From the NCBI RefSeq assembly GCF_003390325.1, contig NZ_QUOK01000008.1, forward strand, positions 1 to 64,000: a stretch of DNA of 64,000 nucleotides, in the 5' to 3' direction. The DNA is from Rhodohalobacter sp. SW132 (GTDB lineage: Bacteria > Bacteroidota > Rhodothermia > Balneolales > Balneolaceae). Below the pieces are notes generated by a model. It saw only the letters and a list, made by a program, of their open reading frames with translations. It did not search any database and had not been told where the DNA came from. Below are positions 36,256 to 45,500 of the stretch, one piece after another (the first letter of the stretch is position 1; the number at the start of each line of letters is the position of its first letter). The translations under genes were made by a program, and so were the position numbers.

Positions 36256-39200
36256 TGCAGGAACCCAAAAAAAGCACCGAAAATCAGGCAGAACTTCAAA
36301 AACGCGGGATCACGGCTACGACAATTCGCCGCCCGGTGGGGACCATCGCCATAGCGTCTGTCGTTATCGTACTGGGAATGTTTTTCCTGGAGCGTCTTGC
36401 TGTTGATCTCCTGCCAACGATTAATTACCCTCAAATCCGCGTTACGGTTAACTATCCCGGAACCGCGCCCGAGGTAATGGAGCAACAGGTTACGCGGGTT
36501 CTGGAATCGAATCTCGCAGCTACGGAGAACCTGGTGAGTATTGAGAGCCGCGCATCGGAAGGCCGGACAAATGTGAACCTGATTTTTGAGTACGGTACAA
36601 ACATCGACCTCGCTCTGCAGGATGCTTCTCGGAATATGGAGCTTGCCCGCACGCAGCTCCCGCCTGATATCGATCCGCCCAGAGTTTACAAATTCGACCC
36701 CTCTCAGGATCCGGTTTACGAAGCTGCTTTTACATCAACGATTCGCAACCCTATGGAGGTTCGTGACTGGCTCGAAACGCGACTTTCGCCCCAGTTGCAG
36801 TCGGTCGGCGGTGTTGGCGGCGTTGAAGTTGCCGGCGGTTTGATCCGCGAAATCCAGGTGATTCTGGACCAGGACAGGCTCAACTACTATGGGATACCTA
36901 TATCGCATATTGAACAGACACTGAATGATGAAAATGTTGATCTGGCTGCCGGGCAGGTAACCTCCGATACATTTGATGTGATGGCTAAATCCGACGGCCG
37001 TTTTCAGTCGGTGGAAGACATCAGTAACATTTTAATCTCGGTGCCTGACACAGACAGGAAAATCCATCTCCATGAAATTGCTGATGTTGTGGATGGAAAC
37101 CGGGAACAGCGTATTTTTGTGCGTCTTAACGGGGAACAGGCTACCCAGCTTGCGGTAACCAAACTGCCCGACGCAAACACACTTGAAGTGATCAACGGAG
37201 TTAAAAGCGAAGTAAATCGCCTGCAGCAGAGTGGATTTATACCGGATGACATCCAGTTTGAGGTGGTAACCGATCAATCCTTCTTTATTGAAAATTCGAT
37301 CGGTGCCGTGAGCGCCGCCGCTTTTCTGGGCGGAGTTCTTGCGATGATTGTAGTGCTCCTTTTTCTCGGAAGTCTGCGCAAAGCGTTTGTGATCGGGATA
37401 TCGATCCCCATCGCCATCCTGGCTACATTTACAATGATGGGGCTCGGTAATCTCACGCTCAATATTATGAGTCTTGGCGGCCTGGCACTTGGGGTTGGGC
37501 TTCTGCTCGATAACTCCATTGTGATGCTCGAAAATATTTATCGCCACCGCGACGAACTTGGTAAATCTGCGGATGCCGCTGCGTTTGACGGTGCCAAAGA
37601 AGTTACATCTGCTGTTGTTGCTTCTACGATGACTAACCTTGCCGCAGTCGTGCCGTTTCTGCTTATTACCGGCCTTGCTGCTATGATCTTCCAGGAACTG
37701 ATCCTTACCATTTCATTTGCAATTCTTGCATCACTGGCTGCGGCCCTGACGCTGGTCCCCACTCTTTCGGCTCTCTTTACTAAAGTAAAATACAGCAGCG
37801 GATTTGAAAACAGCCGGCTCATTCGCGGATTCAACCGGGGATTGAAGTCTGCAACAAACTACTACCTTAAAATTGCGCGCCCTGTTTTAAAACTGCGTTA
37901 TTGGGTGGTCTCCTTCGCATTTCTTCTGCTCATAGGAGCATTTTACCTGATGGGAACGCTGGGCAACGAGTTCCTTCCGCAAGTGGATGATGGAAATGTT
38001 GGCGTAAATATCAACCTCCCTCCCGGGGCTCCGCCTGATGTAACCAACGCTTACGCACTGCAGGTTGAAGAGAAAATCAACGAAATGCCGGATATTGTGA
38101 ATGTATTCAGCCTGACCGGTGGCCACCTTGGCGGCGGAATTTTAAACGAACGCCCCGGTACCGCCCGCTTTTCCATCACGCTGACTCCCGCCTCAGAACG
38201 CACTATCTCTGCAGGGCGCTGGGTCATTGATATGGAAGAAAAACTGCATGAACTCGAAATCCCCGGAGCACGCCTTTCAGCAAGCCCTCCGAGTATTCCG
38301 GGAATTCGCACCAATCTGGCCGGTGCTGATATCTCCATTGGAATTGTGGGTGATGATATTGATGTGCTCGACCAGCTGGGCAGGGAAATGCTGCCTCAGC
38401 TCCAGGGAATTGAAGGGCTCAGTAATATTGAAATTGCGCGGGATGATCGTACACCACTTCTCAGCATACGCACAGACCGGGAACGTGCCTCCGATTACGG
38501 ACTGAATGTTTCGGATGTGGGACGCACACTGCAAACTGCTGTTGGCGGCTCTGTGCCAACCCGGTACGCCACAGGAATTACAGAATATGATATCCGGGTT
38601 ATGCTCCCGCGCGACAAGGTTGCCAATACAGAAGATCTCTCAAATCTGCTGCTTTTTCGCGAAAACAATCAAACGATCCGGCTGGGAGACGTTGCAACGT
38701 TTTCTCTCGGTGACGGTCCGGCTCACATTGAAAGAGAAAACCAGGTTCGAATCTATCGCATAAATGGAGATGTTAACCGGGAAGTTTCCGATGTGGGATC
38801 GGTAAATGATATCATCCGGGAACGTCTGCAGGGCTTTGAGCTTCCGGAAGGATATACACTGATTTACGGCGGCGAAGAAGAAGTTATACGCGAGACAAAC
38901 CGAAACCTGCTGAATGTTACGCTGCTTGCCCTGTTTCTTGTCTTTGTGGTGATGGCGGTTCAGTATGAACGTCTCTCTAATCCACTCGTAATACTTACAG
39001 CCGCCCCGCTCGCACTGATTGGTGTAGCCCTGATATTATGGCTGACCGGCACCACACTGGGAGCACCGGTTATGTTGGGGGTTATATTGCTCGTTGGTAT
39101 CGTTGTGAATAATGCCATTCTGCTGGTAGAATACATTGAACTTGGAAAATCCGAAAAAGGACTCTCTGCGTTTGATGCAGCCCTTGAAGCAGGACGAATT

Positions 39201-39416
39201 CGTTTTCGCCCGATTTTGATGACAACGCTCACTACCGTTTGCGGTATGCTTCCCCTTGCTATTGGGTTTGGAGAAGGAGCCGAACTTATGCAGCCACTGG
39301 CGCTTTCTGTGGTTGGCGGACTGCTTGTATCCACACTACTGACTCTTTTTATTATTCCCTCGCTTTACCTTATTGTAGATTCCATTACAATGAAGCTGAA
39401 AAGCTCGCTGACGTAG
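36255..39416 (+). CDS. RND efflux pump, HAE-1-like permease
   Basis: A 1053-aa inner-membrane pump with 12 TM helices and two large periplasmic loops. N-terminal RPVGTIAIASVVIVLGMFFLERL, LPTINYPQIRVTVNYPGTAPEVMEQQVT and the TM4 motif GLALGVGLLLDNSIVMLENIY are typical; TM10 has GIVVNNAILLVEYIE. TM4 keeps one Asp of the AcrB Asp-Asp pair and TM10 has Asn where AcrB has the proton-relay Lys, so coupling differs from AcrB but is common in this subgroup. The ATG overlaps the adaptor stop by one base (TGATG). No outer-membrane channel gene is adjacent. Substrates are unknown. Confidence 0.92.
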   Translation: MQEPKKSTENQAELQKRGITATTIRRPVGTIAIASVVIVLGMFFLERLAVDLLPTINYPQIRVTVNYPGTAPEVMEQQVTRVLESNLAATENLVSIESRASEGRTNVNLIFEYGTNIDLALQDASRNMELARTQLPPDIDPPRVYKFDPSQDPVYEAAFTSTIRNPMEVRDWLETRLSPQLQSVGGVGGVEVAGGLIREIQVILDQDRLNYYGIPISHIEQTLNDENVDLAAGQVTSDTFDVMAKSDGRFQSVEDISNILISVPDTDRKIHLHEIADVVDGNREQRIFVRLNGEQATQLAVTKLPDANTLEVINGVKSEVNRLQQSGFIPDDIQFEVVTDQSFFIENSIGAVSAAAFLGGVLAMIVVLLFLGSLRKAFVIGISIPIAILATFTMMGLGNLTLNIMSLGGLALGVGLLLDNSIVMLENIYRHRDELGKSADAAAFDGAKEVTSAVVASTMTNLAAVVPFLLITGLAAMIFQELILTISFAILASLAAALTLVPTLSALFTKVKYSSGFENSRLIRGFNRGLKSATNYYLKIARPVLKLRYWVVSFAFLLLIGAFYLMGTLGNEFLPQVDDGNVGVNINLPPGAPPDVTNAYALQVEEKINEMPDIVNVFSLTGGHLGGGILNERPGTARFSITLTPASERTISAGRWVIDMEEKLHELEIPGARLSASPPSIPGIRTNLAGADISIGIVGDDIDVLDQLGREMLPQLQGIEGLSNIEIARDDRTPLLSIRTDRERASDYGLNVSDVGRTLQTAVGGSVPTRYATGITEYDIRVMLPRDKVANTEDLSNLLLFRENNQTIRLGDVATFSLGDGPAHIERENQVRIYRINGDVNREVSDVGSVNDIIRERLQGFELPEGYTLIYGGEEEVIRETNRNLLNVTLLALFLVFVVMAVQYERLSNPLVILTAAPLALIGVALILWLTGTTLGAPVMLGVILLVGIVVNNAILLVEYIELGKSEKGLSAFDAALEAGRIRFRPILMTTLTTVCGMLPLAIGFGEGAELMQPLALSVVGGLLVSTLLTLFIIPSLYLIVDSITMKLKSSLT

Positions 39417-39750
39417 AATTTGTAGAGTCTAAACAGACTGTACCTATGCAAAGTTATGTATCTCGATGATCTCTCGTAAAGACGTTAAGGCGCTGCGAAA
39501 GTACGTTGTAAACAGTCTCGATACGGATTAAAATCTTACTCCTTCCGTATTTTTTTAAACTCACAATCATATCTGAGTCTGCGCTGCACCTTTGCGACAC
39601 TGCGAGCCCCCATCACCCCATGGCACCGGCTTCACACAAATTTAACAGATATAAATGATTTACATTAAAAATTTGCTTTATATTGGTAATTGTTTACTGT
39701 TTCTTTCCCACACTACCTTTAGAACTTAATGTTCAACCATACCATACAAT
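39417..39750. other. gene-free interval with G/C-rich repeat-like segments
   Basis: About 330 bases between the RND pump and the M20-like gene. Two stretches resemble the rRNA-spacer-like TTTGCG/GCGCTGCG words common in this phylum: GTTAAGGCGCTGCGAAAGT near 39484 and CTGCGCTGCACCTTTGCGACACTGCG near 39580. They are roughly inverted copies. The right third is AT-rich and should hold the promoter of the downstream operon; no promoter element is clear. Confidence 0.4.
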
Positions 39751-40908
39751 ATGAGTTTAAAATCTGTTATTGGTTCTTTGGATAACCTCCAGGATCAACT
39801 CGCTCAATTCAGAGAGATTCTGCTGGCCAATCTTGTTATGATCGGCGAAATTCCCTCTCCCACCACTGGTGAAGAGGATCGCATAGAATTCCTTCTCAAT
39901 CGATTTAATGAAGCTGGGCTCCCTGAAAGCTCCATAGATGAATGCGGAAACGGCATTGGGGTACTGAACGGCACGGAGGGTGAAAAGTCGATTTTAATTA
40001 ATGCTCACGCCGACACGGTGTTTTCGTCTAAAACCGATCACACCATGCAGGTTACATCCGATAGTATTACAGGGCCCGGCGTTGCGGACAACAGTCTCGG
40101 GCTCGCTGTTCTGGCTACTCTTCCCTATATCCTTGAGGAGCTGGATATCAAACTTAAAAACAACCTGATTCTTTTTGGAGGCACTAAAAGCCTCGGCCGT
40201 GGCGACCTTGAGGGAATCCGGTTTTTCCTTGATAACAACGACTTCAACATTAAAAATGCACTTTGTATTGAAGGTGTGGAGCTCGGCAGGCTCAGTTACA
40301 CCTCTATCGGGATGTTGCGGGGTGAAATCACCTGTAAAGTGCCTGAAACGTACGATTGGTCACGGTTCGGGGACGCCAGCGCCATTCTTACATTGAATGA
40401 AGTGATCAACAAATTAAATGACATGCGCCTGCCTAAACGCCCGCGCACAAGCGTGGTGATGGGTTCCATTTCCGGCGGCTCATCATTCAATACCATCGCC
40501 AAAGAAGCTACACTTGGATTCGAATTGCGATCTGAATCGGAAGAAGTGGTGGAAGATGTCGGGAAAACTATCCAGGATATTGCCATGGAAGTAGCCTCGA
40601 AAACCGGTGATGAAGTAGAGCTCGATATCTTTGCCCGGCGGCGGCCCGGTGGAATTCCATACGCACATCCGCTGAATGAATGCGCACGATCCGTAATGAA
40701 AAATCTGGAAATTGAACCCCGCCTTGCCCCAAGCACATCAGAACTGGCCGCCCTTATTGATAAAGGAATTCCGGCACTCACGCTTGGCATCACATCGGGT
40801 GACAGAATTCACAAAATGAATGAATCTGTCAAAATTGAACCGATCTATAAAGGGCTGGCTCAACTCATTGGAATATTAATCGCTACAGATGGAGGATTCT
40901 GTGAATAA
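39751..40908 (+). CDS. M20-family peptidase-like protein lacking the catalytic Glu pair
   Basis: A 385-aa protein with the M20/PepT fold. The first metal His motif is AHADTV with H86, the second metal Asp is in GPGVADNSLG, and the final His is in GDRIHKMNE. The position of the catalytic base and bridging Glu (EE before GLG in active enzymes) instead reads K146-S147 in FGGTKSLGRGDLEG. Catalysis of the normal kind is therefore unlikely. It overlaps the gpgS gene, so it probably acts with glucosylglycerate synthesis, perhaps as a regulator or a changed hydrolase. Function unknown. Confidence 0.82.
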   Translation: MSLKSVIGSLDNLQDQLAQFREILLANLVMIGEIPSPTTGEEDRIEFLLNRFNEAGLPESSIDECGNGIGVLNGTEGEKSILINAHADTVFSSKTDHTMQVTSDSITGPGVADNSLGLAVLATLPYILEELDIKLKNNLILFGGTKSLGRGDLEGIRFFLDNNDFNIKNALCIEGVELGRLSYTSIGMLRGEITCKVPETYDWSRFGDASAILTLNEVINKLNDMRLPKRPRTSVVMGSISGGSSFNTIAKEATLGFELRSESEEVVEDVGKTIQDIAMEVASKTGDEVELDIFARRRPGGIPYAHPLNECARSVMKNLEIEPRLAPSTSELAALIDKGIPALTLGITSGDRIHKMNESVKIEPIYKGLAQLIGILIATDGGFCE

Positions 40909-41875
40909 TCTGCAACAGTGGATCGACCAAAATACCTACCACCATTCTCAATTCTGGGACATTAAGAAACTTGTTGAAGCAAAAGAGAAACACGGTCTCA
41001 CGATTTCGCTTTGCCTTCCCACACTGAACGAAGAAAAAACAATCGGTAAAGAAGTTATCCTGTTTAAGTCTGAACTGGTTAATCGCTATCCCCTGATTGA
41101 TGAAATTGCTGTAATCGACTCAGGATCGGATGACAACACACTTGAAGTTGCAAAAACGTACGGCGCTGACACTTATCTCTCGTCTGAAATTCTCCCCAAC
41201 CTGGAACCAAAAATGGGGAAAGGCGAAAATCTCTGGAAAGCAATTCATCAGCTGAAAGGAGATATCATTGTCTATGTGGATGCGGATATCAGCAACATAC
41301 ACCCCCGGTTCGTTTATGGGCTGGTTGCCCCGCTGATTTATCGTGAGGAAGTAAAGTATGTGAAGGCGTTTTACGATCGTCCTCTCGCCGTCTCTGGCGG
41401 TGTGAGAAATTCAGGCGGAGGTCGCGTCACCGAAATATTGGTCAGGCCTCTGTTTTCTCTGTTTTTTCCCGAACTCACCGCTATTATTCAGCCGCTTTCA
41501 GGCGAATATGCCGTACGCCGCGAAGTGCTGGAGCGAATTGCGTTTCCAATCGGATACGGTGTTGAAACCTCGCACCTGATTGATGTTCATCACAAGTTTG
41601 GGCTGGAAGCATTCGCCCAGACAGATCTCGACAAACGGGTGCACGAAAATAAACCCACCATCTCACTGGGTAAAATGTCGTTCGGAATTCTTCAAACGTT
41701 TCTCAAACGGGCACAGGCGCTCGGTAAATTTGAGAACGTGGATCACGAAACCATTTTGAGGCAATTCCAGGTTACAAAAAGCCAATATCAGCAGAATGAA
41801 ATTTCAATTATTGAAGAGGAACGCCCTCCGATGATTGAGATTGAAGAGTATCGCAAAAAATTCGGCCGTTCGTAA
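40901..41875 (+). CDS. gpgS: glucosyl-3-phosphoglycerate synthase (GT81)
   Basis: A retaining glycosyltransferase that joins glucose from NDP-glucose to 3-phosphoglycerate, first step of glucosylglycerate synthesis. Signatures: LCLPTLNEEKTIGKE, VIDSGSDDNT, the metal motif VDADIS (D127/D129), and QPLSGEYAVRREVLE followed by FPIGYGVETSHLID. I start at GTG 40901, which has GGAGG 5 bases upstream; an in-frame ATG 12 bases earlier is the alternative. It overlaps the M20-like gene. A HAD protein and a glucosylglycerate-phosphorylase-like gene follow. Confidence 0.92.
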   Translation: MNNLQQWIDQNTYHHSQFWDIKKLVEAKEKHGLTISLCLPTLNEEKTIGKEVILFKSELVNRYPLIDEIAVIDSGSDDNTLEVAKTYGADTYLSSEILPNLEPKMGKGENLWKAIHQLKGDIIVYVDADISNIHPRFVYGLVAPLIYREEVKYVKAFYDRPLAVSGGVRNSGGGRVTEILVRPLFSLFFPELTAIIQPLSGEYAVRREVLERIAFPIGYGVETSHLIDVHHKFGLEAFAQTDLDKRVHENKPTISLGKMSFGILQTFLKRAQALGKFENVDHETILRQFQVTKSQYQQNEISIIEEERPPMIEIEEYRKKFGRS

Positions 41876-41918
41876 AGTTGTGTTATTAATATAGTGACGG
41901 ATTTATTGGATGAAAATC

Positions 41919-42042
41919 TTCACCGGATGAATTCGCTTCATCCGGTGAATTCTCTGAGCTCTACATTATCCCTCACATAACCTGATAAAATAACCCATTA
42001 AGTCCTATCCACTCATCCGATGGCGTGAAGTCAGCGGATGAG
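41919..42042. repeat. two CATCCG-type hairpins downstream of gpgS
   Basis: First, a perfect 13-base stem TTCACCGGATGAA/TTCATCCGGTGAA with loop TTCGC at 41919-41949; no T-run follows. Second, CTCATCCG/CGGATGAG arms at 42012-42042. A longer version of the same ACTCATCCGATGAC arm occurs at 48158-48233, so the motif is repeated in the window. Confidence 0.65.
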
Positions 42043-42086
42043 GGTATTTCTTTAACTCGGCAAATCAGAATTGACTTGGCATTATC

Positions 42087-42986
42087 ATGAAACAGAAAAC
42101 ATTGCTTGCTGAACGATTTAAAGAGCTTTCAAACCCGCTTCAACCTGAACCCACCGGAGAGCAGCCGCAACTCACTAAACTTACAGGGATAAAGGCCGTA
42201 ATTTTCGATTTTTACGGTACACTATTTATTTCCGGAGTAGGGGATATTGGAATCGATGATGGAAACTCCGACTCCCAGCTGCTTCTCGATGCTCTTGATG
42301 GTGCAGATATTGAAGTATCTGATCCTAAAGCGGGAAAACGTGGATATGAGATCTATAACAAGGTCGTCACAGATGAGATCCAGGAGATCAAGGCGAGTGG
42401 AATTCCATACCCTGAGCCCGATATCCGGAAAGTCTGGAGAAATGTATTGAACCAGATGTACGCCGAAGGACTGATTCGCTCTTCTACATCATCGGATGAT
42501 CACGAGCGAATGGCCGTGGAGTTTGAAGTTCGAATGAACCCGGTCTGGCCGATGGAGGATCTCCATGAAACACTTGAAATACTCCGCAACAAAGAGATGA
42601 TCCTGGGCATCATTTCTAATTCTCAATTTTATACGCCCATCGCATTCGAAGCACTTGCAGGCCATAATCTCACATCGCTCGGGTTTGATCAGGATCTCCT
42701 TCACTGGTCATTTGAAGAGTCGAGAAAAAAACCGGGACTTCAGTTCTATGAGAATTTCATGGAGAAAGCATCAAAAAAATACCCGGCCCTGCAGCCTGAA
42801 AATTATCTTTATGTTGGTAATGATATGCTGAAAGATGTGTACCCGGCCCATGAAATGGGTATGAAAACCGCTCTGTTTGCCGGAGACAACCGATCTCTGA
42901 AATGGAGAAAAGACGATTCACGTACTAAAAATCTAAAACCGGATATCGTCATAACTACTCTGAGCCAGATCGCCGAATGCATCTGA
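42087..42986 (+). CDS. HAD-superfamily hydrolase, possible glucosyl-3-phosphoglycerate phosphatase
   Basis: A 299-aa HAD protein. Motif I is VIFDFYGTLF with the nucleophile D41; motif II is IISNSQ; motif III/IV are KKPGLQFYE and VGNDMLKDV. Motif I has Tyr43 where phosphatases have the second Asp (general acid/base), a pattern found in haloacid-dehalogenase-like members and in some HAD hydrolases. Its location between gpgS and a GH13_18 phosphorylase suggests it removes the phosphate to form glucosylglycerate, but the altered motif makes this uncertain. Its stop faces the phosphorylase stop with 13 bases between. Confidence 0.8.
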   Translation: MKQKTLLAERFKELSNPLQPEPTGEQPQLTKLTGIKAVIFDFYGTLFISGVGDIGIDDGNSDSQLLLDALDGADIEVSDPKAGKRGYEIYNKVVTDEIQEIKASGIPYPEPDIRKVWRNVLNQMYAEGLIRSSTSSDDHERMAVEFEVRMNPVWPMEDLHETLEILRNKEMILGIISNSQFYTPIAFEALAGHNLTSLGFDQDLLHWSFEESRKKPGLQFYENFMEKASKKYPALQPENYLYVGNDMLKDVYPAHEMGMKTALFAGDNRSLKWRKDDSRTKNLKPDIVITTLSQIAECI

Positions 42987-42999
42987 TCGTTTAGCGATT

Positions 43000-44751
43000 T
43001 CAGATCATAATCCAGGCCACCTGGTAAGATTTTAGTGTCAGAGTTCCCTCTGAGATACACACCTTCTCACTGAGTATATCGTCGTAATTTTTATTCTTTT
43101 CGAAGGGAAACTGATCTCCGGTAATATCTAAGATCTTTTCTTCGTCTGTAAGATTCGCAGCTACAAAAACCCGTTCCATGCCTTCAGGATCGACCCGTTC
43201 AATGCAAAACAGGTCCGGATCTGCATCAAAAACTTTCTGTTTTCCAAACGGATGAAACGCCGGGTGTTGATTTCTTTTCTCCAGAATCTCCTTGTACCTG
43301 TTAAAAATACGATAGGTATTGGTGTCCGGATCGTTTAACGCATCAACAAGTTCGTTATATCCCCATTTCTTACGATTAATGGTTCGGTACCGCCCGGTTA
43401 TGGAAACGCCTCGCATGTTGTTTCGGGTAGCCGTCAGATTGTGGAAGTAGATACCGGGAACACCCTGTAAACTCAACATAATGATCTGAGAGCAGATATA
43501 ACGCCGTTCCTGTATACTTTGAGATCCGTTATAGTCTGAAAATGCATCAAAATAGGTGATATTTAACTCGTAGGGGCTTAAACTTCCATCGGGATTCTGC
43601 TTTTCCGATACAAACCCGCCTCTGCCTCTCATACCCTCTACGAGGGCTGCAAACTCCTCATCCGGCACCAGCCCTTCAAGCGGCCGTACTCCAATGCCGT
43701 CATGCGATGATGTAAAATTGAAATAGGTACAGTTTTCGGGAAGCGTATGTAGTGATTCTGCCCACCTCGTGAGGTACGACGCATTCTCCGTGAGAATAGC
43801 GTGTAAAAGCAGCGGCGGCAGACTGAACTGATAAACCATATGAGCTTCATCACCATCACCAAAGTAGCTGATATTCTCTTTATGCGGCACATTGGTCTCG
43901 GTAATCAGTGTTGTCTCCGGTGCATAATGATCTACAATCGTTCGCATCAGTTTCACAATTTCATGCGTTTCCGGCAGATGTATGCAAGATGTGCCAATCT
44001 CTTTCCATATAAATGCTACAGCATCCAGCCGAATCACCGACAAACCTTCTTTAAGGTAGAACAGGAAAATATCGATGAATCGGAAAAGGAGATCAGGGTT
44101 TGCAAAATTCACATCAATTTGGTCATCACTGAAGGTTGTCCAGACAAACTTCTCACCTTTATCGGTGTGAACCGGCGTGAGCAAAGGTGAACTCCTCGGC
44201 CGCGTCACTTCACTCAGATCCAGAGAGGGATCCACTTCAATAAAATAATCGGTATACGGTTCTTTATTTCTCAGATATTTCTTAAACCAGCTGCTGTGGC
44301 GGGATGCATGATTCATCACCAGGTCGCCCATCAACCTGAAATCTTTGCTCATTTCTTCTATATCATCCCAGCCGCCCACACGGGTATCTACCCGCTTATA
44401 ATCCACAACCGAAAAGCCGTCATCGGATGAGCTCGGGTAAAAGGGTAGAATATGTACCGATGAAATAAATCCCTTCAGATGCTCATTCAGAAATTCGTGC
44501 TGTTTATGGAGTTTTGACACAGGCTCACCTTCATCCGGCTGAACCATATCACCATACGTAATCAGTATCTGATCCTGATGAGACCATACATTTTTAAACG
44601 AAAAATCACCTTCTGCCGGACTCATATCGTACTCATCCAACAGTTTGTGTGTCTGTTGAAGACAATACTCCACTTTTTCGTCGCCGTAGATGAAGGAGTA
44701 ATGTTTTTGTAATTGTTTTTTAAAAGAGTCTGTAAATCGGGGGTAGCTCAT
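43000..44751 (-). CDS. GH13_18 glycoside phosphorylase, probable glucosylglycerate phosphorylase
   Basis: A 583-aa (beta/alpha)8 enzyme of GH13 subfamily 18, which holds sucrose phosphorylase and glucosylglycerate phosphorylase. The nucleophile is D243 (GLSVIRLDAVAFIWKE), the acid/base E285 (LITETNVPH) and the third Asp D351 (SSHDGIGVRPLEG). HILPFYPSSSDDGFSVVDY and LMGDLVMNHASRHSSWF are family motifs. It is longer than sucrose phosphorylases (about 500 aa), as glucosylglycerate phosphorylases are. Proximity to gpgS supports that substrate over sucrose. The start was set at the ATG; a TTG lies 8 codons upstream. It would release glucose-1-phosphate and glycerate. Confidence 0.85.
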   Translation of the reverse strand: MSYPRFTDSFKKQLQKHYSFIYGDEKVEYCLQQTHKLLDEYDMSPAEGDFSFKNVWSHQDQILITYGDMVQPDEGEPVSKLHKQHEFLNEHLKGFISSVHILPFYPSSSDDGFSVVDYKRVDTRVGGWDDIEEMSKDFRLMGDLVMNHASRHSSWFKKYLRNKEPYTDYFIEVDPSLDLSEVTRPRSSPLLTPVHTDKGEKFVWTTFSDDQIDVNFANPDLLFRFIDIFLFYLKEGLSVIRLDAVAFIWKEIGTSCIHLPETHEIVKLMRTIVDHYAPETTLITETNVPHKENISYFGDGDEAHMVYQFSLPPLLLHAILTENASYLTRWAESLHTLPENCTYFNFTSSHDGIGVRPLEGLVPDEEFAALVEGMRGRGGFVSEKQNPDGSLSPYELNITYFDAFSDYNGSQSIQERRYICSQIIMLSLQGVPGIYFHNLTATRNNMRGVSITGRYRTINRKKWGYNELVDALNDPDTNTYRIFNRYKEILEKRNQHPAFHPFGKQKVFDADPDLFCIERVDPEGMERVFVAANLTDEEKILDITGDQFPFEKNKNYDDILSEKVCISEGTLTLKSYQVAWIMI

Positions 44752-45500
44752 AAAGTAAAACCGGTATGGGTTCAATAAAAAATACGCGTTTGGCAGTAAT
44801 TGATGAATAAGCGTTCATGGAAAATACAATTCACAAAGTCAGATATTCGTGATTCAAACTCATTCATTATTCCCAAAAATGCCTGAACCATAACAGATTC
44901 AGATACAATAACTGCTAAACGCGTTAAATAATTTACTAACAAACAATCTTTTTCTGTTAAAGTAAAGGGTGAATCCCGCGGCTGTCTAAATTATTATTCA
45001 GGCCGAATAAAACATTCATAATCCAATTATAGGACCAGACCAGTTCGCATTGTCAAAATCACTCCCAGCTCTTGGTCCCATAACTTTTTGATCGATATGA
45101 AGTTTATTCTGGAGTGTTCCACCTCCGAGAGACTGTGATAAAATACCTTGTCAAAAAATTGGTGTATTTATGTTTTTAACCGCAAGGGGCGCAAGCAGCC
45201 GCAGAGGTTATTTATTCGTATTCTTTGCGCACTTCGCGCAACCTTGGCGGTATATTTTTAGGTTATTATAAATTATTTTCTCACACCCTCACGAAGGGAC
45301 AATGGGATTAATCAGGGCGACTCTGGGTGAAATGAACTGCCCCGGGGCAGAAGTACAATGAATCGAATTTTCCGTAGTGAACTTATTAGCCTGGATCGTT
45401 GTGAGCACATCTATATTCACGAATCTGACAAAACGTCATTTCGTTTTATGGTTAGATCACATTCTTTCTTATTTTTCAGGGTATAAAAAATAAATTATTT
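44752..45500. other. 750-base gene-free interval with a REP-like palindrome
   Basis: No coding frame is supported. The first 430 bases are AT-rich and must contain the phosphorylase promoter. A REP-like inverted repeat lies at 45178-45252 (listed separately). The right end carries AAAACGTCATTTCGTTTT (near 45427, 6-base arms), a possible operator in front of the sigma-54 activator gene. No sigma-54 -24/-12 promoter was recognised. Confidence 0.5.
45178..45252. repeat. REP-like imperfect inverted repeat
   Basis: AACCGCAAGGGGCGCAAGC on the left and TTGCGCACTTCGCGCAACCTTGGCGGT on the right are imperfect inverted copies around an AT-rich centre. The TTTGCGC/CGCGCAA words also occur near 39484-39610. 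This looks like the dispersed rRNA-like repeat seen in many genomes of this group; I cannot show more copies from this window alone. Confidence 0.5.

Noticed and set aside
36452-39334. Several long antisense frames within the RND pump gene
   Set aside because: All are antisense shadows of a strongly conserved pump.
44418-44430. GTCATCGGATGAG inside the GH13_18 gene, matching the dispersed palindrome arm
   Set aside because: It encodes the conserved SSSDDGF stretch, has no inverted partner and is explained by codon choice.
43000-44751. Calling the GH13_18 enzyme sucrose phosphorylase
   Set aside because: Length and gpgS context favour glucosylglycerate phosphorylase; sucrose cannot be excluded by sequence alone.
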